Assembly (NCBI GenBank): GCA_009760855.2
Contig: WPIO01000075.1
Span: forward strand, 1,410,001 to 1,474,000
Direction: 5' to 3'
DNA: 64,000 bases
From: Cristatella mucedo
Taxonomy: Eukaryota > Bryozoa > Phylactolaemata > Cristatellidae
The position numbers and the translations under genes were made by a program. This document shows, one piece after another, positions 1 through 10,039 of this stretch (positions are counted from its first letter, which is position 1; every line of letters begins with the position of its first letter). A model generated the notes under the pieces. That model was not told the DNA's origin, did no database searches, and saw only the letters and a list, made by a program, of their open reading frames with translations.

Positions 1-740
1 AATCTTTACATTTGCTTTGAAGACAATTTTTCAAAGCGTTTTTTTTCAATCATGTCTTTAATAAGTTTAAAAGGGTCAAAATAAGTAAAATTCTCTTCCA
101 GATATCGATGAACTGAGGCCTGCGATTTCAGTGCATCCGAATAAGACATCTTCTTCGAAATATTCCGGTCGGTTGCAATATCGTCATCTTCTTCGTCTTC
201 AATGGAGGTATTTATGCACATTCGTTTGACCTCGTCGCAGATCTCCCCATCGGTCAATGTGCCAAAGCAATCGATCTCGTTGTCAATGTTTACTTATGCG
301 TCGAAATCGTGGGGCCGCATGGGTCCGCCTCTATATATTGCGACAGACCACGTCTTTGGCGGAGCCTCTCCTTACATACATACGTACTAACCTCGAATAG
401 TCGAGATGCAAGACTTCACCGATGCCATCATATGAGCAAGACACAAACACGAGCAAGAGATACCTAAACAATAGTTACATAAACCACAAACCACAATTTT
501 AAATATTATTTTACGCGAATATGCGCTTTGATAAGACTAATTTGATTCATTTTGCTATGAGTTGCTTATAAGTGAGGAGAAATGATGCTGGGAACAGATA
601 ATGGCTTGCTTAAAGTGAGGTTTGCTTATAACCGAGGCTTCCCACATGTTAAAGATTGGGTAAGAAATCGATTCGTGGCCACAGGCTGCTTATTTCCGAG
701 ATTTTCATATAAACGAGTTGCTTATAGAAGAGGTTGACTG
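1..740 (-). mobile_element. pogo/Tigger-like DNA transposon remnant (transposase C-terminus plus one end)
   Basis: On the minus strand an 83-residue frame (257 to 6) has an acidic stretch followed by a SYSDALKS...LEEN helix segment, the kind of tail seen at the C-terminus of pogo/Tigger-type DDE transposases, which cut and paste DNA at TA sites. The right edge at 740 reads, on the minus strand, CAGTCAACCTCTTCTATAAG, like the CAGT...CTCGTTATAA ends of pogo-like elements. Only the last part of a transposase that is normally about 500 residues long is present. The DDE catalytic core should lie between the C-terminus and this end but is absent, so the copy is internally deleted; the other end lies outside the window. 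The expected flanking TA at 741 is not seen. The family call rests on resemblance of the end and the tail, not on catalytic motifs. Confidence 0.5.
564..733 (-). repeat. Subterminal repeats of the pogo-like element
   Basis: A motif close to GCTTATAANCGAGG recurs at 564-578, 608-620, 624-637, 688-701 and 720-733, with a weaker copy near 705-718. All copies have the same orientation and lie inside the transposon end. Such subterminal repeats usually serve as transposase binding sites; that role is inferred. Confidence 0.55.
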
Positions 741-947
741 CGCTACTTTAGCTCCACATACAAGCAACCACACCAGCTCTGCACACTAGCTCGAAAACTG
801 CCTCCGAACACTGGGTCCGCACACAAGTCCCGCATGCTAGCTTCGCATTTCGGTCAGCCGAGTCGCCTTGCGTCGCTCCAAAGCCTGACGGTGACTGGTG
901 GATAGATATGCAGCGGATGCGTCGATCAAATTGAGCATTTTGGGTTT

Positions 948-1130
948 ATATGTTTAAAAATATATGATTCATTTGTATAGTGCCTTAAGAGAACTTGAAT
1001 ACCTATACAGGCGCTTTACACATGCCATAGGGTTCTAGCCCAAGACCTTTGCCATCGAATACATTCACCTTGGCCTTGGTCGGGGCGAGCACCATAACTA
1101 CTGGGCCAGACCAGGGTATGGCTTAGTGAC
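948..1130 (-). mobile_element. tRNA-derived SINE, near-complete copy
   Basis: Read on the minus strand, a tRNA-like head carries an A-box-like TGGCCCAGTAGTTATGG (about 1091-1110) and a B-box-like GGGCTAGAACCC (1030-1041), the two internal promoter boxes of RNA polymerase III. It is followed by AAAGCGCC, a central AGTTCTCT and a second stem arm, then an A/T-rich tail ending near 948. The 3' half resembles the 3' end of the LINE A family of this window. The boxes are further apart than in a real tRNA and no cloverleaf is evident, so this is a SINE and not a tRNA gene. Confidence 0.65.
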
Positions 1131-1140
1131 GCTGACGTCT

Positions 1141-1555
1141 CCACGAACCAAGAACGCAGCAGCAGCCAGCGAAATTTCGACGACGCCGAATATCCCGATG
1201 ACGCCTCGCGCGCGAGCCCCGATGCACCGCTGTGACCCGCCAGGTTATGGTACCCTAGAAGTTGAGTGACTTTCGGGTCAATGCAAAAGTGAAAGCGAAC
1301 TTAAACGGCATGCGTTGCCTCGCTTTCGGCACTTGGATGAGCGCTCAATCAAGCCGTATCATGCCAACATCGATGCGAGCGATCGTCTGCTCAATCTTTG
1401 GCCTGAGGCTTTGTGGGCGGTACGAGTGGGCGTGCGAGTAAGTTGTTGGTGTAAGTAAGTTTGGATAGCAGTGTCGAGGAGCGTGGAGGAGACTGCGAGT
1501 GACAACGAGTGAGGCAAGTGGAAAAAAGAGTGGCAATGAGAGCTAGTGGAAGTCA
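1141..1555. other. Unassigned sequence
   Basis: No coding, repeat or RNA signal recognised between the SINE and the long GA tract. Confidence 0.4.
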
Positions 1556-1559
1556 GAGT

Positions 1560-2130
<571 letters not shown>

Positions 2131-2255
2131 ACAAAAGAAGAGAGAGGGAGAGAGGCGAGTTTTCTTTCCCGAAGGCTCAACTAGTGTAGAGGCTTCCTGT
2201 CCAATGGAGCGGCGGGCGGCGGTAGCAGCTGCAGAGCGGTGAGCACGACACTGAC

Positions 2256-2705
2256 CTGCCAGACCCAGAGAGCAAAGTGGCGCGGCAAGCTGGTCCAGAG
2301 CACCAGCGTGTCCGCTGCCGCGACAGCGACGATGTAGGTGCCGAAAGCCGTTCTCCGCATGGTCCTCGTTGCCATGACGACAACGGTGAGGGCATTGCCG
2401 ATCGTGCCGACGGCGAGCAGTAGCGGGACGCCGATAGCGTACAGCCAGTAGCTGGCGGTGCACTGTGCTTCGTCGGGTGTCAGCCAGCACGCCGGCTCAG
2501 AGATTTCCCGGCAGCCACCTCCACTGCTGCTGTTCGCCGCCGTGCTCGTACCAACGGCAGCACCGGCTGCTGCCGATCGGTCGCCGAACGGGTCCTCCGA
2601 GGCGGGCGCAGCGTCGGCGGACGACGATTGGATGACAGCGACAACGACGACGAGACCGGCGGCGGCGATGGCGGTGGCGGCTGAGAGCCGCGCCCACTGG
2701 CTCAT
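2256..2705 (-). CDS. Rhodopsin-like GPCR, first coding exon (N-terminus to TM2)
   Basis: The exon encodes 150 residues beginning MSQWARL. Residues 9-30 are strongly hydrophobic, like a signal peptide, followed by a low-complexity Ala/Ser/Gly ectodomain with an NSS glycosylation sequon (59-61). TM1 spans about 86-111 with the class A GN signature (103-104); TM2 spans about 121-145 with an AADTLVLW core equivalent to LAxAD. After LWVWQ the DNA reads CAG|GTCAGT, a good splice donor, so the frame stops being coding at 2255 and the intron is phase 0. It closely matches the first exon of the plus-strand receptor at 44964 (GNALTVVVM, LPRHF, same intron site), so the two are paralogs. TM3-TM7 are not in the window and should lie to the left. 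The ligand is unknown; peptide-receptor type is a guess. Confidence 0.75.
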
Positions 2706-2800
2706 GGTGAACGGCTCGACGCCGGCGTCGGCTACAGACCGGCTGCACGAGATTCACAGCGTCGTCTTCTGCCGCCGCTACTACTCAGAACAACTGCTTC

Positions 2801-3195
2801 TAATAATAGTAAATTATAAAAATGCACTTGCTAAAGCGCCCTCAGATAACTCAATCACTTTCTTTGAGCTTTACATTTGCTGCAAGGAAGTGCGATCGAA
2901 TGGTGAGTGATATCGTGCTTGATAAACAATACGAATAACATGGTTAGGGTGGCCTGCATAGGGTCAGCATGCAAGTGTGGATAGTAGCAGCGCACAGTGT
3001 CAGCACGCTCAAGCACCTGCAGGACGAATCACGGAGACACACTAAATGCTATTAAAATAGGTACGTTTTTAAGTTCTGTTTAAATGTTACCAAGTAGGGG
3101 GGTGTCATGACGCAAGTCGGGAGTGAATTCCAGGCTGTGGAAGCATCCAAACTAAATGCACGGTCTCCAACAGATTTGAGGTTTGTACGAGGTAT
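2801..3195 (-). mobile_element. LINE A (L2/CR1-like) copy, 3' end portion
   Basis: This segment has the A/T-rich tail, the 3' stem-loop (about 2835-2870), the 3' UTR and the last residues of the reverse-transcriptase ORF (TNLKSVGDRAFSL...AWNSLPTC). It belongs to the same insertion as 4357-7590: the LINE A consensus breaks off near 3195 and resumes at 4357. The tail starts 95 bp upstream of the start codon of the minus-strand GPCR exon. Confidence 0.8.
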
Positions 3196-3338
3196 TGCCA
3201 CAGGCCGATTGGTTGCGTGAGGGAAGGGCCTCAAAATCGGCAGGCAATACAAAGTCAAGATATCAAGGATCAAAGGTCAGAATATAACGAGAGGGTAAGG
3301 GATAGGGATGCTGGGAGCTGTCACAGGGGCTGCCGCAG

Positions 3339-3398
3339 GGTATTAATTCGTTTGTATAACGCCCTAAGATAACTTAATCACTATTCAGGCGCTTCATA
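3339..3398 (-). mobile_element. SINE 3' tail fragment
   Basis: Matches the SINE tail: a first arm, AAGATAACTTAATCACTATT and GGCGCTTCA. It is truncated before the tRNA-like head and merges directly into (TA)n. Confidence 0.6.
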
Positions 3399-3401
3399 TA
3401 T

Positions 3402-3482
<81 letters not shown>
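3398..3482. repeat. (TA)n microsatellite
   Basis: About 85 bp of almost uninterrupted TA dinucleotides with a single AAAT break near 3412. Confidence 0.95.
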
Positions 3483-3486
<4 letters not shown>

Positions 3487-4264
3487 GCTGTGGCACCGGT
3501 GTAGCAGCACACAAAAAGTCCAGCCACGGACAGCTCAGGATGCTTCGCAAGCAAAGGAGCAAAGCACTGAACTGTCTGTCTGTCTGAGAAGTGACACTGG
3601 CACGACGAGTCACATCCACAAGCAGTCGTGTCTCTACTGGCATACCGATCATTCCGGGGCAGCGTACCAGTGCCAAATGCTCAAGGCAAGAAGAGCCAGT
3701 GTGTCGTGCTGATCATCCTGCTTCATCAGCACAGGATGTTAAAATAACGGCATGCAGACCCAGGCCCGCATTTCTGCACACTAGACAGGAATTTCGCTCA
3801 CTAGCTCAGAGGCACCGGTAAGTCTGGCAAGGTACAGGAGGAGAGCACCCGCACACAGGTAGCTCGACCAGAGATTCAGCCAGGAGTCAAAGGTGGCTGG
3901 GACTGTGCAGCAGTTGCTTCTACGAATTGCACTTGCCCAAAGCTCTAGGGTACTGCAGGCAGAGAGCATCTGGTAGGGTGCAGCATCGAGGCTTGATGCA
4001 GAGTACAGGCAGACTAGAGCAGGCTGCTTAATTAAACAGGCCCCAATAAATGATATTAATAATAATAACAAAGTATACGAAGGGGGCACTTGGTGCAGGA
4101 GTCCTAGACACAGTGGAAAGCAGGACAAAGGTCCGGTGGGAATCCGTGATTGACAGTCCTAGAGAGGCTAACAAATCGAACAATGAAAAGTGAGTTTGGT
4201 CAAATCTACAGGGTCAAACAACTCGATAAAAGCAAGCAAGTGTAAGTGGCCCTAGCTAGCTGGT

Positions 4265-4322
4265 CGAGAGAGAGAGAATCCAGAGGAAGGGAAAGAGAGA
4301 GAGAGCGAGCAAGTGAGAGAGC

Positions 4323-4354
<32 letters not shown>

Positions 4355-4360
4355 GAGAGT
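4265..4360. repeat. (GA)n-rich microsatellite
   Basis: Imperfect GAGAGA/GCGA repeats immediately before LINE A sequence resumes. Confidence 0.9.
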
Positions 4361-5310
4361 AAACTGTTAGTTTCCAAAAAGCGGGTAGTACGATGCTTGA
4401 CCCTTGGGGGGGGGGTAGTAGATCTGATAGGTAGGCTGGAGCCAAAGAATGATGTGACCTAACAGTGAGCGACAAAATCGATGCGTTTGTTGACCTGTAG
4501 GCAGTGCAGGTCGGCGAGAAGTGATGTAATGTGGCAAATGCGACGCTCGTGACAGGCAATCCTAGCTGCAGAGTTTTGCACAAGGTGTAAGCGCCTGATT
4601 GCACATGCCGGTAGGCCTGCAAGCAGTGAGTTACAGAAGTCAAGACGGAATGTCACAAATGTAAGAACCAACATTGATGTGGTATCCTTATCTAAACAAG
4701 CCCGAATTTTAGCAATGTTATGTAGCTGAAAGTAGGCATACTTGACTGTGGAGATGATGTGGTCGTCTAACGAAAGGTCACTTTGGAACATGACACCTAT
4801 ATTTCGTGCAGATTCAACAGGGCATATGCTGACAGAACCCATTTTGAGCCTCAGCCTTTCCAATTTCTGAATCACAATTGGTTTGCCCATAACTAGTAAG
4901 CTAGTTTTATCATCATTTAATTTAAGAAAACTAGCTGCCATTTATGTGTGGATGCCTTCAATACGAGCAGCAAGGGAGTTGAGAGAACTCGAGGTGCTCG
5001 AAGGGTGGGAGGAGGGAGGAAAACAAAGGTGCACAAATGAGTATCTATGCCATCGGCATAGAAGAGAAGTGAAAGCCTAGATTGTGTAAACTGACAGGTG
5101 GACCTGCACCATTGCACAGCAGTGCAAGCGAAGCCCGAGCGAGATGGGAGACGCTCTAGAAAAACTAGGTGATCAACAGTATCAGAAGCAGCCGAAAGAT
5201 CGAGCGACACAAGCAGAGACATTCTACCCATCGCTGAATTCCTATGTAGGTCGTTGTACAACCTAAAAAGTGCTAATTCTGTGGAGTGAGTGCTCTAAAG
5301 CCAGACTGGA

Positions 5311-5638
5311 AATTACTAGCTTTAGCTCTGCAGGTCCTAGACTGTGGAACTCGCTTCCACAACTCTTACGCAACGACATCTACTCTCCAACTGCCGACTA
5401 TGGCACATCTTTTTCAGCGGTCCTGAACTGCTACTTCTATGCTACTCACTACCTCAACTGCTCTCCTAACTCTGCTATGCTTCCCACTTTCTCTTTGTTG
5501 CGTGAGACGAAGTCTGTTGGCTACCGAATGCGTACCGAAAGCCGCTTAGGCTGTGAGTGCGCTATACAAAACTCTCCTGCGTAACACCCACATGGTCTTT
5601 ATGACTTTGTGGAGTTACTGACGGAGATACATTACATT
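5311..5638 (+). mobile_element. LINE B 3' fragment nested in LINE A
   Basis: Encodes the C-terminal LINE B segment SSAGPRLWNSLPQLLRND...TSFSAVL and ends with GACGGAGATACATTACATTA. LINE A sequence is continuous on either side (compare 51330-51380), and TAGC appears at both junctions as a possible short target duplication. Confidence 0.8.
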
Positions 5639-6521
5639 ATAGCAAGGTTTGGAGATTGAATGTATGAGTTCAGCTGGTCTGCCGCGACTCGTTCCAGTGT
5701 CATTGATAGGAATGGTAGAAGGGAGACTGGGCGGTAGTTGCTCAAGTTCTCTTGGTCCAGTTCCGCTTTCTTGAGAAGTCGCCTGACTACAGCTTTTTTT
5801 TATAGGTGCTGGGACATGAACTGAGGCTAATGACATAATCATGATGTTAGTTATGCATGACAGCAGCAGATCTGTGCAACATAGGGGCAGTACAGTGGGA
5901 ATAAGGCCTAACGAACTTGCTGTTTTCTTTGAATGGGACATGAACTTCAAGACGAGTTCACTACTGACCTGCTTGAATGTAGACATTAAGGTGGCAAGGA
6001 ATCAAGGAACATCATTTTAGGGGGACGCTGCCATTGCAGGGACTGACTCCTTGATCTTGTCTATCTTCTGAACAAAGAATCAAGAAAAGCAATCAGCTAA
6101 TCATCACAGGGAGGATCAGGTAAGGAGCTAATCTGGGAGCGGTTGAGATGATCGATCGTCGACATCAGCATTTTTGGATTGTATATCTGCGATTTAACTA
6201 CGCTTTTATAGAAGCTAGACTTGGTATTTGCCAGGATCGATTGGTATGACCTACAATATTCCTCGTATGCTTGTCGATGGTCAGTCAGTCCTCATCTTTT
6301 GTAAGATTTTTTCAAGCTTAACCATAATCCGTCTAGGCGAGGCCTCACAGTGTGCTTAGTCAGAGGTACCAACTTGTTGAGCGTGTCAGCTCGTGTCGTG
6401 TTGTAGCTATCTACCAATGATGACAGATCGGAAGGGGAACTGAGCAGGATAGGCTAGGCAGATATTCTCGCTCGGGCAGCATCGATGCCAAGGGTCTTGA
6501 AGTTTTGCAATTCACGGGTGA

Positions 6522-6612
6522 TTTTAGGATAAAAAATAAAATATAACTCATTTATATAGCGCCCCAAGAGAACTTAATCTCTATTCAGGCGCTACACATA
6601 TGCCTCGAGGAT
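6522..6612 (-). mobile_element. SINE 3' tail fragment nested in LINE A
   Basis: Stem arms TAGCGCC (6557-6563) and GGCGCTA (6588-6594) pair perfectly around AGAGAACTTAATCTCT, next to an A/T-rich tail. LINE A flanks it on both sides, so this is a 5'-truncated SINE insertion. Confidence 0.7.
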
Positions 6613-8072
6613 GAATAGGCAGGCACGATACTGTTGACTGAATGAGAGATCTGCATGTAGTCAGATAAGCAAGACTTGGTAATAACTGATGATGACAAAG
6701 TGCAATTGTATGAGAAAATTTGGTCGAGTGTGTGACCTTTGGTGTGAGTAGGGCCATTCACATGAGCGACAAGAGACAATGTGTTAGTCAACGCACACAA
6801 ATTCAGTGCTGGAGGTATCAGATAAGTTATCAAAGTGAATGTTGAAATCACGAATAACGAGGAAGGACCGATTTCTTGCACACAGAATCAAAATGAGATC
6901 GGAGAAATCTGAGATAAAGAATAATTTGAAACCTGGTGGGCGATAAACTATTGCCACCATCGGCAGCTTGCTTTAGGGTGAGAAATTGATTCAAAAGACT
7001 GCTTTGAGGGTACCGCTAATGGCTTGAAGTTGAATTTCGAGCGCACGATAATGGAAAATCCACCTCCAGTTTTTATTGATCTAGGGATGTGAAAGAATGA
7101 GAAACCAGTCAGAGTAGCATCTTTAATTGTCGGGCAGTTAACCGATTTTAGCCAAGTTTCAGTTAAGGCGAGCAGGTTGAGGCCATTGTCAGAAATAAGG
7201 TCGGTTATTACCAGAGGTTTATTGCACGTTGAGCAAGGATTCCAAAACTCGAGCGTTAAGTCGGGCCGCCGGATTTATAACAGGCCTGATAACCACTAAG
7301 TTAGAGAGATTCAAAGTGACGCATGTGGGGGAGCGTGCTGAGCGGTTCGAGACAATGCTAAGAATACCAAACGAGCTGCGTGCTCGGCTCGTAGTTCCCG
7401 CCAAACGAGCGGCGTCTAAGCTGGCTGCTCCGGGGTGCTTTTTTGTCAATGCATAATTCACGAATCTTAACAGCAGCATTAACATCTAGGAATGCATTTG
7501 ACCTACGATGACGAAGCAATAATGGCTGCGCCCGATCATAACTAACAAACATGCAGGTTACTAGCCTCCGGCATAGCTAAGGTCGTCGCCGGCGTGGGAG
7601 ACCCAGCAGCCCGAAGCGATAAGCATTTAGATAGGCACGTTATTTCTTACGAGCTACGTTCAAATAACAATCAGAATAAACAGGTCTTAGCTGTATCGTT
7701 TCCGTATGCAATGTTCGCAAGAACGTCAATTTTCGGAAGAAAATTCTGGCACGAACAACGAACGCGTGTTAGCTCGCTCTATGTCGGCGGGAGTCTAGGA
7801 CGAGGGGGAGGCTGTGCTGCGACTGCTGCCGCTGGCAGGCCAATAGTGGCGCTCGAGATTTCGCGTAATTATGCTCTCGGCGACTGAGATCGCTGGACAG
7901 ATCGTGGCCAGAGCCGACGGCACGACGGCGCCGACGAAAGCACGCCCGCGAGCGGTGACAGGGAAGAGCTCCGCCGGACGCGCCCGCGAAGGCCCGACGC
8001 TCTGCCCGAGGCTGATCGACGTTGCTCCAGCTGGACTTGGCGGCGGCGGCGGCGGCGGTGGCGTCGTCGGTC

Positions 8073-8122
8073 TCGACGCTCGTACTCGCTGGCGCTTTCG
8101 CGACCGCGAGTACGAGCGTCGA
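8073..8122. repeat. Perfect 17-bp inverted repeat
   Basis: TCGACGCTCGTACTCGC (8073-8089) is repeated in inverted form at 8106-8122 with a 16-nt loop. It could form a stable hairpin or serve as a dyad binding site. Function unknown. Confidence 0.85.
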
Positions 8123-8345
8123 AGTACGAAGCGGCAGCAGCGCGTCCGTGGCGGCGGCGATCGACAGGCGGCTGCGGTGGAGCCGCTTCCGACGGAGCAG
8201 GCGCCGAGCGAGAGCCGGGCCGTTGGCGAGAGCCGAGCCGAGCGAGAGCCGGGCCCTCGCTCGGCGCAGCATCTCGGCGCATCTGGCGAGAGTTTACCTT
8301 GCGGCTCTGCTCTGCGGCAGCGTGCAAGATGCACGACGCTATCGA

Positions 8346-8355
8346 TCGTGCTCAT

Positions 8356-8386
<31 letters not shown>

Positions 8387-8400
8387 AGCAGCAGCAGCCC
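8346..8400. repeat. (GCC)n-(CAG)n trinucleotide repeat
   Basis: About ten GCC units run into CAG units within the GC-rich tract. Confidence 0.9.
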
Positions 8401-9349
8401 CTGTAGCAGCCGAGCAGAGCCGAATGCCTGCGATCGCGAGACGCGTTTTCGTTTGGGCAGCTGACGCTCGTTCGCGCTCGCTCGCGCGCGAGAATGCCAA
8501 GCGAAATGCCACGCTCACAGCGGTACGAGGCGAAAGCGGTAGCTAGCTACGTCGGACGGTGGCAGCTGGGTCACTAGCGAACGAGCTCGCGGACGGCGCA
8601 CCGCTAGCTCAGCCAGCGCTCGCTCGCTCACCGTGCTCTCGCTCGCGGCGCCGGCGGTCGCTCGAGCGCTCCGCCCGAGTCGCCGGCGACGGAGCACCGG
8701 ACGAGCGCCGGAGCTCTTCCGTAGATACTTGCGCTAGCAGCCGGGCTTCAGGTAAGGCGCTCGTCCGGTGGTGCGCTAGTGCGCTGGGCTCGAGCGAAGC
8801 AGCGGGCGCGCGAGCCCCTACTTCTACGCCCTCAGCGCCTCCCTACGCGAGCGCCCCTCCTACGCCTTCTTCCGACTCCTGGAGACTTGCTGCTTAGCGC
8901 TGCCTCCGCCTCCGCCGCCGGCGGCGGCGGCGAGACTCATTAGTCGGACGTCATTGCCTTTGGGCATAGGGCCGCCGCGCATCTCCCGTCAAAGGACTCG
9001 GAGGCTCGGCCGCCGCCGAGCGGCCGCCGCAGCGCGTTTGAGGAGGAGCGGCAGTGGGAGCGCCAGCTTTGGGTGCGCCCTGCGGTAATAGCCGAGTGAT
9101 AGCTTGGTCGGACCGGCCGACAGTGGTCGTGCGCTTGAGTCCTGCAGCAGCAGCAGTTCGTATAAAACATGGCGGTTTGAATGCAAACCGGTATAGTCCT
9201 CCGCCAGCCCACCGGTCGAACAGCCGGCGAACCTTGCCTAGCATCGGGCCGGTGCCCAGCTGCGGTCCAGCAGCTGTGGCTTGGACACACGCCTGTGCCA
9301 TGCCCTCAGCGCTAACCCAATGTTGATGAGCTGCGGTCTAGAGGGAAGC

Positions 9350-9380
9350 AGCGGCGGCGGCGGCGGCGGCGGCGGCGGTT
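9350..9380. repeat. (GGC)n trinucleotide repeat
   Basis: A short run of about ten GGC units. Confidence 0.9.
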
Positions 9381-10039
9381 CAGACTCGCGTTTTTGACTC
9401 TGGTCTGCCGGAGGCCGCAATGAGGCAGCCGCTCCAAGCCTCATGCAGCCTCTCTCTCTTTCTCTCTGACATGCTGACGTACATTCCTGTCGAGATGGCT
9501 CGCGTCATGTTCGGATCGCATCTAGTCGTATCGAATTGGCCAAAACCGTGGAGGGGAGAGCGAGCATAGCGCGCCGGTGCCCTCATTTTCGGCGCGCATT
9601 CCCTCGTACGTTTTTTCATCGAAAACTCCAAGTCGTCTGCTGCACTAGTAGATATTGGGTGCTCGGGGTTCATCATTTCAGCGCTGCTTGCAGACCGTGC
9701 TGGGGTGGGGCCAGCGTGCGAGCCGGTCGTAATGATGAACGGTGCCACTGCTGTCTGCAAGTCCACGTGCGTTGCGCCGGTAGCCCTCTGTCGACAAACG
9801 ATAGTGTTTGACTGCCTTTTTATGTCAGATGCCGTGTCTGGTTTCGGGCTACTACTCGGTATAGCGGTCATTGACCTGCTGGGCGGCGCGATTACCAGTC
9901 CTTGGGCTCAGGCCGCGTTGAGTTCATGGGCCAAAAATGAGTTCAAAAGCCATCGAACGCCGATGCGGCAGTGGTGGCGTGTCTGCTGGCGCAAAACCGG
10001 CTGTTGCACTTGTCGACGTGGTCGACTGTTGCACTGTCG

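Larger units (their letters stand above)
3196..4356. other. Foreign DNA block inside LINE A, unclassified
   Basis: About 1.16 kb separates two collinear parts of one LINE A copy. It contains a SINE 3' tail (3339-3398), a (TA)n tract (about 3398-3482), an unclassified stretch and a GA tract (4265-4360). No terminal repeats or recognisable ORF were found for the 3483-4264 part. It probably arose by more than one insertion. Confidence 0.55.
4357..7590 (-). mobile_element. LINE A (L2/CR1-like) copy, 5' portion, with nested insertions
   Basis: On the minus strand this carries broken reverse-transcriptase sequence (DLSAASDTVDH, FLKLNDDKTSLLVMGKP, ARNIGVMFQSDLSLDDH, HLVQNSAARIACHERR) and, further 5', sequence collinear with the copy at 49855-52470 that probably encodes the endonuclease region, extending to about 7590 with a basic LLLRHRRSNAF segment. 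LINE proteins of this kind nick target DNA and reverse-transcribe their own RNA. The ORF is interrupted by stops, frameshifts and two clear insertions: LINE B (5311-5638) and a SINE tail (6522-6612). It is the longest LINE A copy in the window. The L2/CR1 assignment comes from the RT sequence style and the 3' hairpin plus microsatellite ending. Confidence 0.75.
7600..9450. other. GC-rich, CpG-rich tract, no supported gene
   Basis: From about 7770 the sequence is strongly GC- and CpG-rich with (GCC)n/(CAG)n near 8346-8400 and (GGC)n near 9350-9380. Overlapping open frames occur on both strands, but all are Ala/Arg/Ser-rich with no recognisable domain, as expected where stop codons are rare by composition. 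It could be a promoter or CpG-island-like region with a 5' UTR exon; that is only inference. Confidence 0.4.

Noticed and set aside
7769-8897. Several overlapping open frames of 100-197 aa
   Set aside because: GC-rich DNA with few stop codons; all frames are Arg/Ala/Ser-rich and none has a domain or splice support.
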